Virus record (IMG/VR): IMGVR_UViG_3300036945_000904
Coordinates: 1 to 28,524 of that record
Reading direction: 5' to 3' (one strand)
Origin: a virus
Length of the DNA: 28,524 nucleotides
Below the pieces are notes generated by a model, which was not told the origin of the DNA, did not search any database, and saw only the letters and a program-made list of their open reading frames with translations. Positions within the stretch are counted from its first letter, which is position 1; each line of letters starts with the position of its first letter. Below are positions 1 through 6,999 of the stretch, one piece after another. Position numbers and translations under genes: made by a program.

Positions 1-205
1 AAGTTTCTAATGAGGTTTTTTCTAACAAAGAAAACTTAAATGCTTTTTCACCGTATTTATTCCAAGCTCTTTGTAAAAAGACGCAATGATGAATATTTTT
101 TCGCAAAGATAATTTATGTTGTCTAAATCTGTTAAAAATATTAACAGATGATCCCACATAAACACATTTCGAAATACGATTAAAAATTAAATAAATTCCA
201 GTCAC
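1..205 (-). CDS. GIY-YIG homing endonuclease, N-terminal part (cut by window edge)
   Basis: The reverse strand encodes a clear GIY-YIG nuclease N-terminus: a TGIYLIF strand, then VYVGSS (the YIG equivalent), then an R-x3-H stretch (RFRQHK) and the LQRAWNKYGE segment typical of phage GIY-YIG homing enzymes. There is no ATG in frame; the best start is a GTG at 203-205, immediately before the conserved TGIY. The reading frame is closed by a stop at 326-328. The 3' part, with the catalytic Glu and any DNA-binding repeats, lies outside the window. Family knowledge: these are selfish endonucleases that cut cognate DNA to spread. It is divergent from the neighbour at 339. Family call is confident; start codon is less so. 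Confidence 0.8.
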   Translation of the reverse strand, partial: MTGIYLIFNRISKCVYVGSSVNIFNRFRQHKLSLRKNIHHCVFLQRAWNKYGEKAFKFSLLEKTSLET

Positions 206-305
206 ACCATATCTTACACTAAACAGGTGGATTATGGAAAATAGTATTTGACTTTGATCTGAATTTCTGCCATTCTCCAAAGTGTCGAAAGTCACTTTCC
301 CAACA

Positions 306-332
306 TTGAATTCCACATTTACAAACTAAAGT
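306..332 (+). promoter_or_regulatory. Sigma70-like promoter for 339 gene, leaderless geometry
   Basis: TTGAAT at 306-311 and TAAAGT at 327-332, with a short 15-base spacer. Six bases separate the -10 box from the ATG at 339, so the expected start site is on the ATG. The same -10 hexamer and gap occur before the gene at 7000. Confidence 0.45.
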
Positions 333-338
333 AAGCTT

Positions 339-860
339 ATGAAGCTCATTAGCAAGCATCGCGATTATTACGATCACATGGTTTCTAAATACGGCTTTGA
401 TGAAAGTCGTGTGTATGATCGCCGTGGAAAAATCGTGCATGATCCCTTTGCTTACTGGAATCAGTATTTGATTTCTATTTGTGGTATTTACTACCCAATC
501 GTTGCTCATCATAAAACACAAAAACTATTTTTTGAACCCGACGAGCAGCTTAAATATTGGGAGAATGATTTCATTCGTCGTTATCGCGGCAAGAAGTCGC
601 CGCTGAATGAGAAATTTCGACAGCCCGTTTTGATGGACGCATCTGATATTGATGGTAAGGTTTCTTATTCGATTCCTCTATTGGCCAATTTCAAGTTTGC
701 TTCTATCATCGAGCCTGATGAAATGTATCAGAATATCTACAATTTTTTGGGCTGGCTAAAGGATAATCCCGAGCCGCCAAACACACAAACAAACAAAGAC
801 AAAATCGTTACTCACGGTTTTGACACGAAACGTTCTTTCAGACCACAAATTAAAGATTAA
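339..860 (+). CDS. Conserved phage protein of unknown function (KLISKHRDYYD family)
   Basis: This 173-residue soluble protein starts with the KLISKHRDYYDHMV motif that I recognise from a widespread uncharacterised phage/bacterial family. No catalytic signature, signal peptide or membrane segment is visible. The middle (residues about 40-65) is rich in Tyr, Ile and His; the C-terminal third is polar and ends with basic residues. A promoter-like element ends six bases before the ATG, and no Shine-Dalgarno is visible. It heads a rightward run of small genes leading to the PRPP-synthetase-like gene. Function unknown. Confidence 0.85.
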   Translation: MKLISKHRDYYDHMVSKYGFDESRVYDRRGKIVHDPFAYWNQYLISICGIYYPIVAHHKTQKLFFEPDEQLKYWENDFIRRYRGKKSPLNEKFRQPVLMDASDIDGKVSYSIPLLANFKFASIIEPDEMYQNIYNFLGWLKDNPEPPNTQTNKDKIVTHGFDTKRSFRPQIKD

Positions 861-866
861 AAAACA

Positions 867-1070
867 ATGGACCTATACGAATCAAATTGTTTGGTTGTTG
901 ATTGGGATATTCTTCGTAAAGTCTTTGGCGAAAAATATTGGAACGACCATGAAAACATCATCTGTGTTCCGACAAACAGAATTACAGAAGAAGAGTTTGA
1001 CAAACTTTTAGATTTTGATCTTGAAAAGATCGCCATCAAAGAAGAACAATTTCTAATCGCAGAATTATGA
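867..1070 (+). CDS. Small acidic hypothetical protein
   Basis: A 67-residue protein with alternating hydrophobic and acidic residues, no recognisable domain. It starts six bases after the stop of the previous gene, and its stop overlaps the next start in an ATGA junction at 1067-1070. This supports real translation and coupling in one operon. No Shine-Dalgarno is present (the leader is A-rich). Function unknown. Confidence 0.75.
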   Translation: MDLYESNCLVVDWDILRKVFGEKYWNDHENIICVPTNRITEEEFDKLLDFDLEKIAIKEEQFLIAEL

Positions 1071-1378
1071 AAATCAATCTGCCGAATCCAGTGATCTTGG
1101 AATGTATGGAGCTTTCTCCTAAGTTTCGAGAGTATGCACTTGGTTTAATATCGTCTCAAGACGGCAAACAGCAAATCGAAAATGTTTTTCTCCCTCTGCT
1201 GCGTTCTGGCCAAAAAATCGAAGCGATCAAAGCCCTGCGCACATATTCAAGGAATGATGAAAATCGTTTATTTACAATTAAAAATGCTTTTCCCGTCGAA
1301 TTTGCTGTTTACGAAACAAATTGTGGCAGTATAATGACCCTTGCTTCTGCCCAAAAAATTGTTGAACTTTACGCTTGA
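1067..1378 (+). CDS. Hypothetical protein, 103 aa
   Basis: The start overlaps the preceding stop by four bases (ATGA), indicating translational coupling. The protein is helical-looking. A GQKIEAIKALR segment at about residue 47-57 weakly resembles the start of the ribosomal L7/L12 C-terminal fold found in some phage proteins, but the rest of that motif is missing, so I do not assign it. Its last codons overlap the -35 box of the next promoter. Confidence 0.75.
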   Translation: MKINLPNPVILECMELSPKFREYALGLISSQDGKQQIENVFLPLLRSGQKIEAIKALRTYSRNDENRLFTIKNAFPVEFAVYETNCGSIMTLASAQKIVELYA

Positions 1379-1403
1379 TCAAATTCAGAAGATCCGCTAG
1401 CCT
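1375..1403 (+). promoter_or_regulatory. Promoter for PRPP-synthetase-like gene, leaderless geometry
   Basis: TTGATC at 1375-1380, a 17-base spacer, and TAGCCT at 1398-1403. Six bases later is the ATG at 1410, exactly where transcription should begin. The boxes match consensus moderately; the geometry matches many other promoters in this window. Confidence 0.5.
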
Positions 1404-1409
1404 CTAACT

Positions 1410-2357
1410 ATGAAACAACACCTGCATGTCCGCTGGATGCCCAAGACTGACAAGACTTTTGTTCTGAACTTAGATAATGAATTCAGCCCATTCAAGAACA
1501 GCGAAAATCTTTTCTTTCTCAAGCTGAAGCGTCTTACCTTCTACGGTGGCGAACCGCATCTTCAAATTGATGTCGATGCCATTGGCGAAGAAAATGTCTC
1601 TGGTGATTTGATCATCACTCAGCGATACAATACAATTCAGGACTTCATGGATATTATCTTGGCTGTGGACGCTGCCCGCCGAATTGGCTTCAAGAGTATT
1701 CAACTGATTCTTCCTTACTTTCCTGCGGCTCGACAAGACCGTGTTTGCAACAAGGGAGAACCACTGACAGTCAAGGTTTTTGCTGACATGATTAATTCTT
1801 GTGGCTTTGATCGTGTGTTTATTCTAGCTCCGCATAGCGAAGTGACTCCTGCACTACTCAATAACGTGGTTGTTTTGGATGAACTGGAATTTGTTGAAGC
1901 TGCAATGCCAATCGCATGCCCTAGCCATTCCGATTCTACGATCAACGTGGTTTGTCCTGATGCTGGTGCTGGAAAGCGCGTTGGTAAAATCGCACAGTAT
2001 CTCGCTACCAAATACCCACAGAATACAATCAATCTGATTCGTTGTGAAAAGGTCCGTGATGTTCGTGATGGTAGCTTGAAAGAGTTCCATGTCCAAGCGG
2101 ATGATCTTGGAGGCTATCCAACAATTATTTTCGATGATATTGTTTCTCTTGGTGGAACATTCATTGGTTTGGGCGAAGTTTTAAAGCAAAAAAATTGCGG
2201 CAAGCTGATGCTGTTCACTTCTCACGCAGACTGCATCGAAGGTCTGGAAAAGATGAAAAACTATTTCGACCATGTGTTTGTCACCAATTCGCGAAAAAAT
2301 TGGAGCAACTATGGATCGATGCTCGACAAAATCACTACATTCGAAATCAAACTGTAA
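1410..2357 (+). CDS. prs: PRPP-synthetase-like enzyme; candidate ADPR-pyrophosphate synthetase (Adps) of NARP1
   Basis: A 315-residue protein of the ribose-phosphate pyrophosphokinase family, full length. The ATP-binding motif FPAARQDR is at residues 104-111. The family's catalytic His region reads APHSE (His142). A PRPP-loop equivalent, DDIVSLGGT, is at 242-250, where cellular enzymes read DDMIDTGGT. The DKRR catalytic loop is replaced by CEKVRD. These changes in the substrate loops mean it may not make ordinary PRPP. Established knowledge: phage homologues annotated as Prs and encoded beside a Nampt homologue can be Adps, which pyrophosphorylates ADP-ribose so that the partner can rebuild NAD+. 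The Nampt-like partner lies 640 bases downstream. Family assignment is firm; the ADP-ribose activity is inferred. Confidence 0.9.
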   Translation: MKQHLHVRWMPKTDKTFVLNLDNEFSPFKNSENLFFLKLKRLTFYGGEPHLQIDVDAIGEENVSGDLIITQRYNTIQDFMDIILAVDAARRIGFKSIQLILPYFPAARQDRVCNKGEPLTVKVFADMINSCGFDRVFILAPHSEVTPALLNNVVVLDELEFVEAAMPIACPSHSDSTINVVCPDAGAGKRVGKIAQYLATKYPQNTINLIRCEKVRDVRDGSLKEFHVQADDLGGYPTIIFDDIVSLGGTFIGLGEVLKQKNCGKLMLFTSHADCIEGLEKMKNYFDHVFVTNSRKNWSNYGSMLDKITTFEIKL

Positions 2358-2363
2358 AACAAA

Positions 2364-2564
2364 ATGGAATACTACTACGTTGCATGCGAAGCTTGTGATG
2401 AACAAAAGGTCAATCCCGAGTTCAAACATTACTTCCGCCTTTACAAGACTGTCGGAACTACTGCGGTTCTTGTTGAGCAGGGCCTAGCCATCAAAATCAA
2501 TGATTGGGAACAAAGGTTTGGCGCGGTTTTTAAAAACGAGAATCCGTATCCTGAGCTTGACTGA
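2364..2564 (+). CDS. Small hypothetical protein with CxxC-like pair
   Basis: A 66-residue protein beginning MEYYYVACEACDEQK; the CEAC pair could bind metal, but no second pair exists. It starts six bases after the Prs-like stop, so it is probably co-transcribed with it. No domain recognised. Confidence 0.7.
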   Translation: MEYYYVACEACDEQKVNPEFKHYFRLYKTVGTTAVLVEQGLAIKINDWEQRFGAVFKNENPYPELD

Positions 2565-2582
2565 TTTTTCCTAAAAAAGTCT

Positions 2583-2613
2583 TGCATTACAAGCTGATCT
2601 GGGCATAATGGTT
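2583..2613 (+). promoter_or_regulatory. Possible sigma70-like promoter upstream of 2650 gene
   Basis: TTGCAT, a spacer of 17-18 bases, and TAATGG lie in the short gap after the previous gene, about 40 bases before the ATG at 2650. A good -35 and weak -10; the geometry is looser than elsewhere. Confidence 0.3.
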
Positions 2614-2649
2614 CCAGATCAGCTTTCTGCTAACCTTAAAACACAAAAA

Positions 2650-2793
2650 ATGAAATCTAAAACCCCAAAATGGAAACAAAACGTCATCCGCAAAATCAGG
2701 CGACAACTGAGAGACAGTGGTTGGTATGGATGGTGCTGTTATTTTTCTGATCAACAAGCTAAATGGGTCTTTCACTTTGGTTTTAAATATTAA
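2650..2793 (+). CDS. Small basic, Trp-rich hypothetical protein
   Basis: A 47-residue protein: strongly basic N-terminal half (KPKW-type and KIRRQLR segments) followed by an aromatic WYGWCCYF stretch. I place the start at the ATG at 2650, because the upstream in-frame ATG at 2608 would put the promoter-like -10 region against the start. No known family. Confidence 0.55.
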   Translation: MKSKTPKWKQNVIRKIRRQLRDSGWYGWCCYFSDQQAKWVFHFGFKY

Positions 2794-2798
2794 AAAAT

Positions 2799-2933
2799 AT
2801 GCACAAGTTCGTAGAATTTCTTATTGATACTTGGGTTTTGTTTTTGATCAGCCTTGCGATCTTTGGCATTGGTATTTTGTCTTCGACCGTGGGTTACATT
2901 GCCGTTTCCGTCTGGAGCGAAATTTTTCACTGA
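2799..2933 (+). CDS. Small integral membrane protein
   Basis: A 44-residue ORF starting five bases after the previous stop. A long hydrophobic stretch (residues about 12-39) forms one long or two short membrane segments. It lies directly before the promoter of the Nampt-like gene. Function unknown; small membrane proteins of this kind are common in phage early regions. Confidence 0.6.
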   Translation: MHKFVEFLIDTWVLFLISLAIFGIGILSSTVGYIAVSVWSEIFH

Positions 2934-2939
2934 AAACCC

Positions 2940-2967
2940 TTGACTCAAAAACCAATCCAGCTATACT
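2940..2967 (+). promoter_or_regulatory. Strong sigma70-like promoter of Nampt-like gene
   Basis: TTGACT at 2940-2945, a 16-base spacer, and TATACT at 2962-2967. Predicted start near 2974, giving a leader of about 26 bases to the ATG at 3000. It is one of the few plus-strand promoters here with a normal leader. Confidence 0.65.
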
Positions 2968-2999
2968 GTTCTCAGGCAGAGAAAGCCTACTAAAATATC

Positions 3000-4640
3000 A
3001 TGAACACACTTGCTCCACTACTTATCGACGGTTACAAAGTTGACCATCGCCGCCAGTATCCCGCTAATAGCGAACTGGTCTTCTCTAATCTTACTGCTCG
3101 CGGCACTCGCGTTAAGCGTGTCAATAAGGTGATCAGTTTCGGTCTTCAATACTTCATGAAGAAGTATCTGCTCGACGCATGGGAACGCACTTTCTTTTCT
3201 CGTCCTCTGGATGAAGTTACCAAGAAGTATGGTCGCCGCCTTCTGAATTATCTTGGCGTCAATAACATTGGCGATCAGCATATTCGTGACCTGCACGCTC
3301 TTGGCTATCTGCCTCTTGAAATTTGGGCGCTTCCTGAAGGTAGCAATGTGAACCTGCGTGTTCCAATGTTTGTGGTCTTCAATACTGATGCTCGTTTCTT
3401 CTGGCTGACTAACGCTATTGAGACTATTCTGTCTTGTTCCACTTGGGGCTGTAGCACTAGCGCAACCACCGCTCTTATCTATCGTAAGATTTTCAATGAG
3501 TGGGCTGAAAAGACTAATCCTGAAATGATTGGATTTGTTCCATTCCAAGGACATGATTTCTCGTTCCGTGGTATGATGGGTCTTGAAGCTGCTACCATGA
3601 GTGGTGCTGCTCACCTTCTTAGCTTCGTCGGCACCGATACTCTTCCTGCGATTGATTTCCTTGAGGAGTATTACAATGCAGATAGCGACAAGGAAATGGT
3701 TGGCGTTTCAGTCGCGGCTACGGAACACAGCGTTATGTCTTTGGGTGGTATGAAGGATGAAGTTGAAACCTTCCGTCGTCTCATTGAAGACATTTACCCT
3801 GATAACATTGTTTCGATTGTCTCTGATACTTGGGACTTCTGGAATGTTGTCAATCCTGATGGTGGTATCTGCGCTCGTCTCAAGAGCAAGATCATGGCTC
3901 GCAATGGTAAGGTTGTGATTCGTCCTGACTCTGGTGATCCAGTTAAGATTGTGACTGGCTATACATTTAAAGAAGTTGAGAATATTTCTTGGCCACCAAC
4001 ATTTACTGATGAATGCGAACGACTTATTTGTAAAGGTGAGGTGTATGAGTATGATGTAAAGCAATCCAATGAACGCCAAGGTCCAGTTTGGGTGCCATCC
4101 AAGACTACGATTCTTGAAGTCAAAGGTATGATTCAGTGTCTTTGGGAAATCTTCGGTGGCACCATTACCAGCACAGGTTACAAGCAACTTGATAGTCATA
4201 TCGGTGCAATCTACGGTGATTCTATCACTATCGGTCGTGCTGAAGAAATTTGCGAACGTCTCGCTGCTAAGGGATTTGCTTCGACCAACCTTGTGTATGG
4301 TATCGGAAGCTTCACCTATCAGGGTGCTATCACTATGGATGCCATCGTTACCCGTGACACTCACGGTTTCGCTGTCAAGAGCACCTATGGAGAAGTTACC
4401 GTTGATGGCAAGACAAAGGGTGTTGAAATCTTCAAAGACCCTAAGACTGATGACGGACTCAAGAAGAGCGCCAAGGGTCTGATTGCTGTCTACGAAAAGG
4501 ATGGTGAGTTTGTCATGAAGGATCAAGCTACTTGGGAAGAAGTTAAGAATTGCGCCTTTGAACAGGTGTTCAAGGATGGCGTGATTACCAAGGAACAGAC
4601 CCTGAGTGGTATTCGCGAACTGGTCGCCAAGAACTTCTAA
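3000..4640 (+). CDS. nampt: Nicotinamide phosphoribosyltransferase-like enzyme; candidate Namat of NARP1
   Basis: A 546-residue homologue of NAMPT, somewhat longer than the human enzyme (491). Visible landmarks: the N-terminal DGYKVDHRRQYP motif (TDSYKVTHYKQYP in human NAMPT), the catalytic-His region ATEHS (His243), VSDTWDFWN (274-282), RPDSGDP (308-314, the phosphoribosyl-phosphate region), GDSITIG (406-412) and GIGSFTYQG (434-442). Established knowledge: NAMPT joins nicotinamide to PRPP to give NMN; the phage NARP1 relative, Namat, joins nicotinamide to ADPR-pyrophosphate and gives NAD+ directly. The Prs-like gene is just upstream and I see no NMN adenylyltransferase in the window, so Namat is the more economical reading. 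It has its own promoter at 2940. Codon choice looks well optimised compared with its small neighbours. Confidence 0.92.
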   Translation: MNTLAPLLIDGYKVDHRRQYPANSELVFSNLTARGTRVKRVNKVISFGLQYFMKKYLLDAWERTFFSRPLDEVTKKYGRRLLNYLGVNNIGDQHIRDLHALGYLPLEIWALPEGSNVNLRVPMFVVFNTDARFFWLTNAIETILSCSTWGCSTSATTALIYRKIFNEWAEKTNPEMIGFVPFQGHDFSFRGMMGLEAATMSGAAHLLSFVGTDTLPAIDFLEEYYNADSDKEMVGVSVAATEHSVMSLGGMKDEVETFRRLIEDIYPDNIVSIVSDTWDFWNVVNPDGGICARLKSKIMARNGKVVIRPDSGDPVKIVTGYTFKEVENISWPPTFTDECERLICKGEVYEYDVKQSNERQGPVWVPSKTTILEVKGMIQCLWEIFGGTITSTGYKQLDSHIGAIYGDSITIGRAEEICERLAAKGFASTNLVYGIGSFTYQGAITMDAIVTRDTHGFAVKSTYGEVTVDGKTKGVEIFKDPKTDDGLKKSAKGLIAVYEKDGEFVMKDQATWEEVKNCAFEQVFKDGVITKEQTLSGIRELVAKNF

Positions 4641-4641
4641 T

Positions 4642-4848
4642 ATGCAAAAATTCACAGTCATATGGGAATATGTGCATCCCGCAGTAAATACGTGCATTCA
4701 AACTCAAAAAACATTTGTTCTTGCAAAAACATTAGAATCTGCTAAAACTGTAGCAACTCCTCCAAGCGTAGTTCGCTTTGTTTATGAAGGACATTTGAAG
4801 CCTGTGTTTGATTGTTACAATGACGATACTGTAATCACAATCCCATAA
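4642..4848 (+). CDS. Small hypothetical protein, 68 aa
   Basis: It starts one base after the Nampt-like stop, which suggests coupled translation. The protein looks like a compact beta-rich fold (FTVIWEYVHP ... TFVLAKTLESAKTVA ... VVRFVYEG). No known family. I use the ATG at 4642 rather than the upstream in-frame ATG inside nampt. Confidence 0.7.
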   Translation: MQKFTVIWEYVHPAVNTCIQTQKTFVLAKTLESAKTVATPPSVVRFVYEGHLKPVFDCYNDDTVITIP

Positions 4849-4864
4849 GCTATTCAAGGTCGTC

Positions 4865-4966
4865 CTCTCGGACCTATACGAGAGATTACATTTCAGCCTC
4901 TGCAATGAGGGCATCATAGCTCGCAACGAGTGCGATGAGCGACCTGATCAGGGGTTGAAATGTAGT
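4865..4966 (+). ncRNA. Candidate structured RNA element (two adjacent stems)
   Basis: Non-coding gap between 4848 and 4980. A 6-bp hairpin (CTCTCG 4865-4870 with CGAGAG 4879-4884) is followed directly by a long stem: 4885-4900 pairs with 4951-4966 over 16 positions, allowing four G-U pairs. The enclosed 50 bases contain a CTCG-CAA-CGAG hairpin. The next gene begins 14-20 bases later. I do not recognise a known riboswitch or tRNA. It could be a 5' regulatory RNA of the following gene or a 3' element of the nampt transcript. Confidence 0.5.
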
Positions 4967-4985
4967 AACTCTTAACACAATGCTT

Positions 4986-5135
4986 ATGGAAGAAACAATT
5001 ACAATCACACGAAAAGAATATAACCAACTTCTGGAGGATTCTAATAAGCTCCGTTGTTTGGAGAATAACGGAGTAGATAATTGGACATGGTATGGTGAAG
5101 CTATGAAAGAGTTTTACGCAGAACAAGAAGAATAA
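4986..5135 (+). CDS. Small conserved phage protein (EETITITRKEYNQLLED type)
   Basis: A 49-residue acidic protein with the pattern EETITITRKEYxxLLExSxxLRCLExxGVDNWxxYxxAM, a type of small protein I recognise from many phages; function unknown. An in-frame ATG at 4980 would add two residues; the conserved pattern begins at 4986. No Shine-Dalgarno. The structured element at 4865-4966 ends just upstream and may control it. Confidence 0.7.
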   Translation: MEETITITRKEYNQLLEDSNKLRCLENNGVDNWTWYGEAMKEFYAEQEE

Positions 5136-5142
5136 TCAATCA

Positions 5143-5289
5143 ATGAACTGGACAATCAAAAACATCGGCTATCGCTGCCGCTACTATTGGAAAGCAGCAT
5201 GGAATTTCTTAGGTTTTTGCCCCAAATGCTGGACCTCTGTAAACTACACAGCTTCAGGCCGAGCAATTTGTCCAAAATGCGGTAAATAA
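5143..5289 (+). CDS. Small zinc-ribbon protein
   Basis: A 48-residue ORF with two CPKC knuckles, Cys26/Cys29 and Cys43/Cys46, typical of a zinc ribbon. The N-terminal half is basic and aromatic. It starts seven bases after the previous stop, with 11 bases to the next start, so it is probably part of one operon. Likely a nucleic-acid or protein-binding mini-protein; target unknown. Confidence 0.65.
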   Translation: MNWTIKNIGYRCRYYWKAAWNFLGFCPKCWTSVNYTASGRAICPKCGK

Positions 5290-5300
5290 AACCAATTAAA

Positions 5301-5807
5301 ATGAAACCAATCGAAATCAAAGCACCAAATCCATTGAGCTACGATGGACCCCTAAAAACAAAAGTATTTCTTGCTGGCAGCATCGAAATGGGCGCGGCTA
5401 AAAAGTGGCAAGAGGACATTGTGGACAAGTTGGGCCTACATGTGCTGGCTTACAATGAGGTTTCGGAATCTCTTGAGCCTGACGTTGTTTTCCTGAATCC
5501 TCGCCGCGAAGACTGGGACAGCACTTGGGACCAAGAATCAGATCAGTTCAACGAACAAGTCTTGTGGGAGTTGAATATGCTCTATCGGGCCGATGTTATT
5601 GTCGTGTATTTTGATCCCAACACTAAATCGCCCATCTCACTGCTAGAACTGGGTCTATTTGCAAGCAGCAAAAAACTAATTGTTTGTTGCCCCGATGGAT
5701 TCTGGCGCAAAGGAAACGTGCGAATTGTTTGTGAGCTTTATAATATCCCACTTTTCAACGATTACGATCAGTGGGTGGCAACAATCCAAGAAAAACTCGA
5801 AAAATGA
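5301..5807 (+). CDS. Nucleoside 2-deoxyribosyltransferase-like protein
   Basis: 168 residues matching the nucleoside 2-deoxyribosyltransferase-like family: VFLAGSIEMGAAKKWQ near residue 23, FLNPRREDWDSTW at about 55, then the acidic WELNMLYRADVIVVYFDP and SPISLLELGL segments (the Glu of LLELGL corresponds to the family's catalytic or near-catalytic Glu), and a CCPDGFWRKGNVRIVC block. Family members break or transfer N-glycosidic bonds of nucleosides. Its place a short distance after the nampt-like gene suggests a nucleotide or NAD metabolism role, but the substrate is unknown. Its stop overlaps the next start (ATGA). Confidence 0.85.
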   Translation: MKPIEIKAPNPLSYDGPLKTKVFLAGSIEMGAAKKWQEDIVDKLGLHVLAYNEVSESLEPDVVFLNPRREDWDSTWDQESDQFNEQVLWELNMLYRADVIVVYFDPNTKSPISLLELGLFASSKKLIVCCPDGFWRKGNVRIVCELYNIPLFNDYDQWVATIQEKLEK

Positions 5808-6118
5808 TCGTCAAAAGCATTTCAATCGAAGAACTGAAAAAAGACTACTCCACACGCAATGGCTTTGTTTTCTTTGCCGTTGCTGATTGTGACAGCAAAA
5901 CGTGCGAAGAAGCCGCAATTGGCATTAAAAAAAGGGATTTTACCACCGAAATGCCAGAATTTGTCGGCCAGATAAACGCAAGAGCATTTGCTTTCGTTTA
6001 TGCTGAAGGGGTTTCATTTGATTGCCCGAATTTCCTTGACTTTTGCAGTCATTGGAGTATGATGACTGGAGCTTTCCGAGTGGACGCTCTCGCCGCTTGG
6101 CTAAAAGAACAATCATAA
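5804..6118 (+). CDS. Hypothetical protein, 104 aa
   Basis: Starts in an ATGA overlap with the deoxyribosyltransferase-like gene, which fixes the start (an earlier in-frame ATG would lie inside that gene). A mixed alpha/beta soluble protein with several Cys residues, none in a clear metal motif. No family recognised; probably translationally coupled to its upstream neighbour. Confidence 0.75.
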   Translation: MIVKSISIEELKKDYSTRNGFVFFAVADCDSKTCEEAAIGIKKRDFTTEMPEFVGQINARAFAFVYAEGVSFDCPNFLDFCSHWSMMTGAFRVDALAAWLKEQS

Positions 6119-6130
6119 ACAATATTACAA

Positions 6131-6751
6131 ATGAAAAATAAAAGCCTGATTGACCTCAAACTCGCTAAGAAACTATACGATGAATTTGCCAAGGTTTGGA
6201 ATCCTGATGAGCAATTGAGCCTCACAGTAAATGTCCTTGGACATGATGTTGAATACATTTTTGATCTGTATCATCCTTTTAATGCTGATGGTGATTGGTC
6301 TTGTGGTAATTTTATTTATTTGGAATTCTCCGAATACAAAGCTTCAAAAGAAGCTAATAAATTTTTCGATAGTTTGTTCGACTATTCATTTGATATTGCA
6401 GGTGGCGGAGCGGTTCATACCGCTCAACTGAAACTCGAAAAGAATTTAAAGGGCTTGTATAAAGCCGAAGAAAAAATCAATAAGCACCTCCAAGACATTA
6501 AAATTTCTCAAAAGGCATTTTGTGCGTGTTTCAAAACCCTTTCGAAAAACACTCTACTTCCTTGGGTTACTGTTAGTGCTGCTCTTAGTAATTTGAGTGC
6601 TGCTCCGAAGCCAATCGAAGTGAAGCTTAATGGTTCATACACTGCTGAGATTGTTCCTAATAACACGACCATTCAAGTCGGATGCCTGAGTATTCCTATT
6701 GCCAAAATTCGTGAAGTTCTCGCAACTTACGATAAAATCTCAAACAATTAA
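6131..6751 (+). CDS. Hypothetical protein with shared C-terminal module
   Basis: 206 residues. The last 40 or so (from KPIEVKLNGSY to the end, with IQVGCLSIP in the middle) resemble the C-termini of the proteins at 7481 and 12333: a hydrophobic strand, a turn with Asp/Asn, a GC-containing strand and a terminal helix. The N-terminal part is different and contains a W-N-P-D-E-Q segment. No known function. The stop overlaps the next start (TAATG at 6749-6753). Confidence 0.8.
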   Translation: MKNKSLIDLKLAKKLYDEFAKVWNPDEQLSLTVNVLGHDVEYIFDLYHPFNADGDWSCGNFIYLEFSEYKASKEANKFFDSLFDYSFDIAGGGAVHTAQLKLEKNLKGLYKAEEKINKHLQDIKISQKAFCACFKTLSKNTLLPWVTVSAALSNLSAAPKPIEVKLNGSYTAEIVPNNTTIQVGCLSIPIAKIREVLATYDKISNN

Positions 6752-6939
6752 TGAACGCGCTAATTAATATCCTCGCTTGGGTTTCGTTTCTCGTCACGGG
6801 TTTTTATTTTTCAATCGTGCTTTTTACGATTGGTCTTTGCATGGCTAGTAAAGTAAAGGTGACGATCCGAATCAGACCGATTTTTCTTTTTACTTTGGCT
6901 CTTTTTGTATGGCCAATCGTGTATTTTTTCTCAATTTAA
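6751..6939 (+). CDS. Small membrane protein, two TM segments
   Basis: 62 residues with two hydrophobic segments (about residues 4-30 and 42-60) split by a basic KVKVTIRIR loop, predicting a two-pass inner-membrane protein. The start overlaps the previous stop by one base. No similarity to holins can be claimed from sequence alone. Confidence 0.7.
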   Translation: MNALINILAWVSFLVTGFYFSIVLFTIGLCMASKVKVTIRIRPIFLFTLALFVWPIVYFFSI

Positions 6940-6964
6940 AATCAAAAATTCCTGAAAAAAAAGT

Positions 6965-6993
6965 TTGACAAAACCCCAAACATTATCTAAAGT
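6965..6993 (+). promoter_or_regulatory. Promoter for 7000 gene, leaderless geometry
   Basis: Perfect -35 TTGACA at 6965-6970, 17-base spacer, TAAAGT at 6988-6993, then six bases to the ATG at 7000. Predicted transcription start coincides with the ATG. Confidence 0.65.
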
Positions 6994-6999
6994 AACAAC

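Noticed and set aside
1067-1378. Ribosomal L7/L12-like domain in the 103-residue protein
   Set aside because: Only the KIEAIKALR segment resembles it; the following LKEAK-type helix is missing.
3708-4697. 329-codon minus-strand ORF
   Set aside because: It is the antisense shadow of the NAMPT-like gene, whose motifs and codon use are clearly coding on the plus strand.
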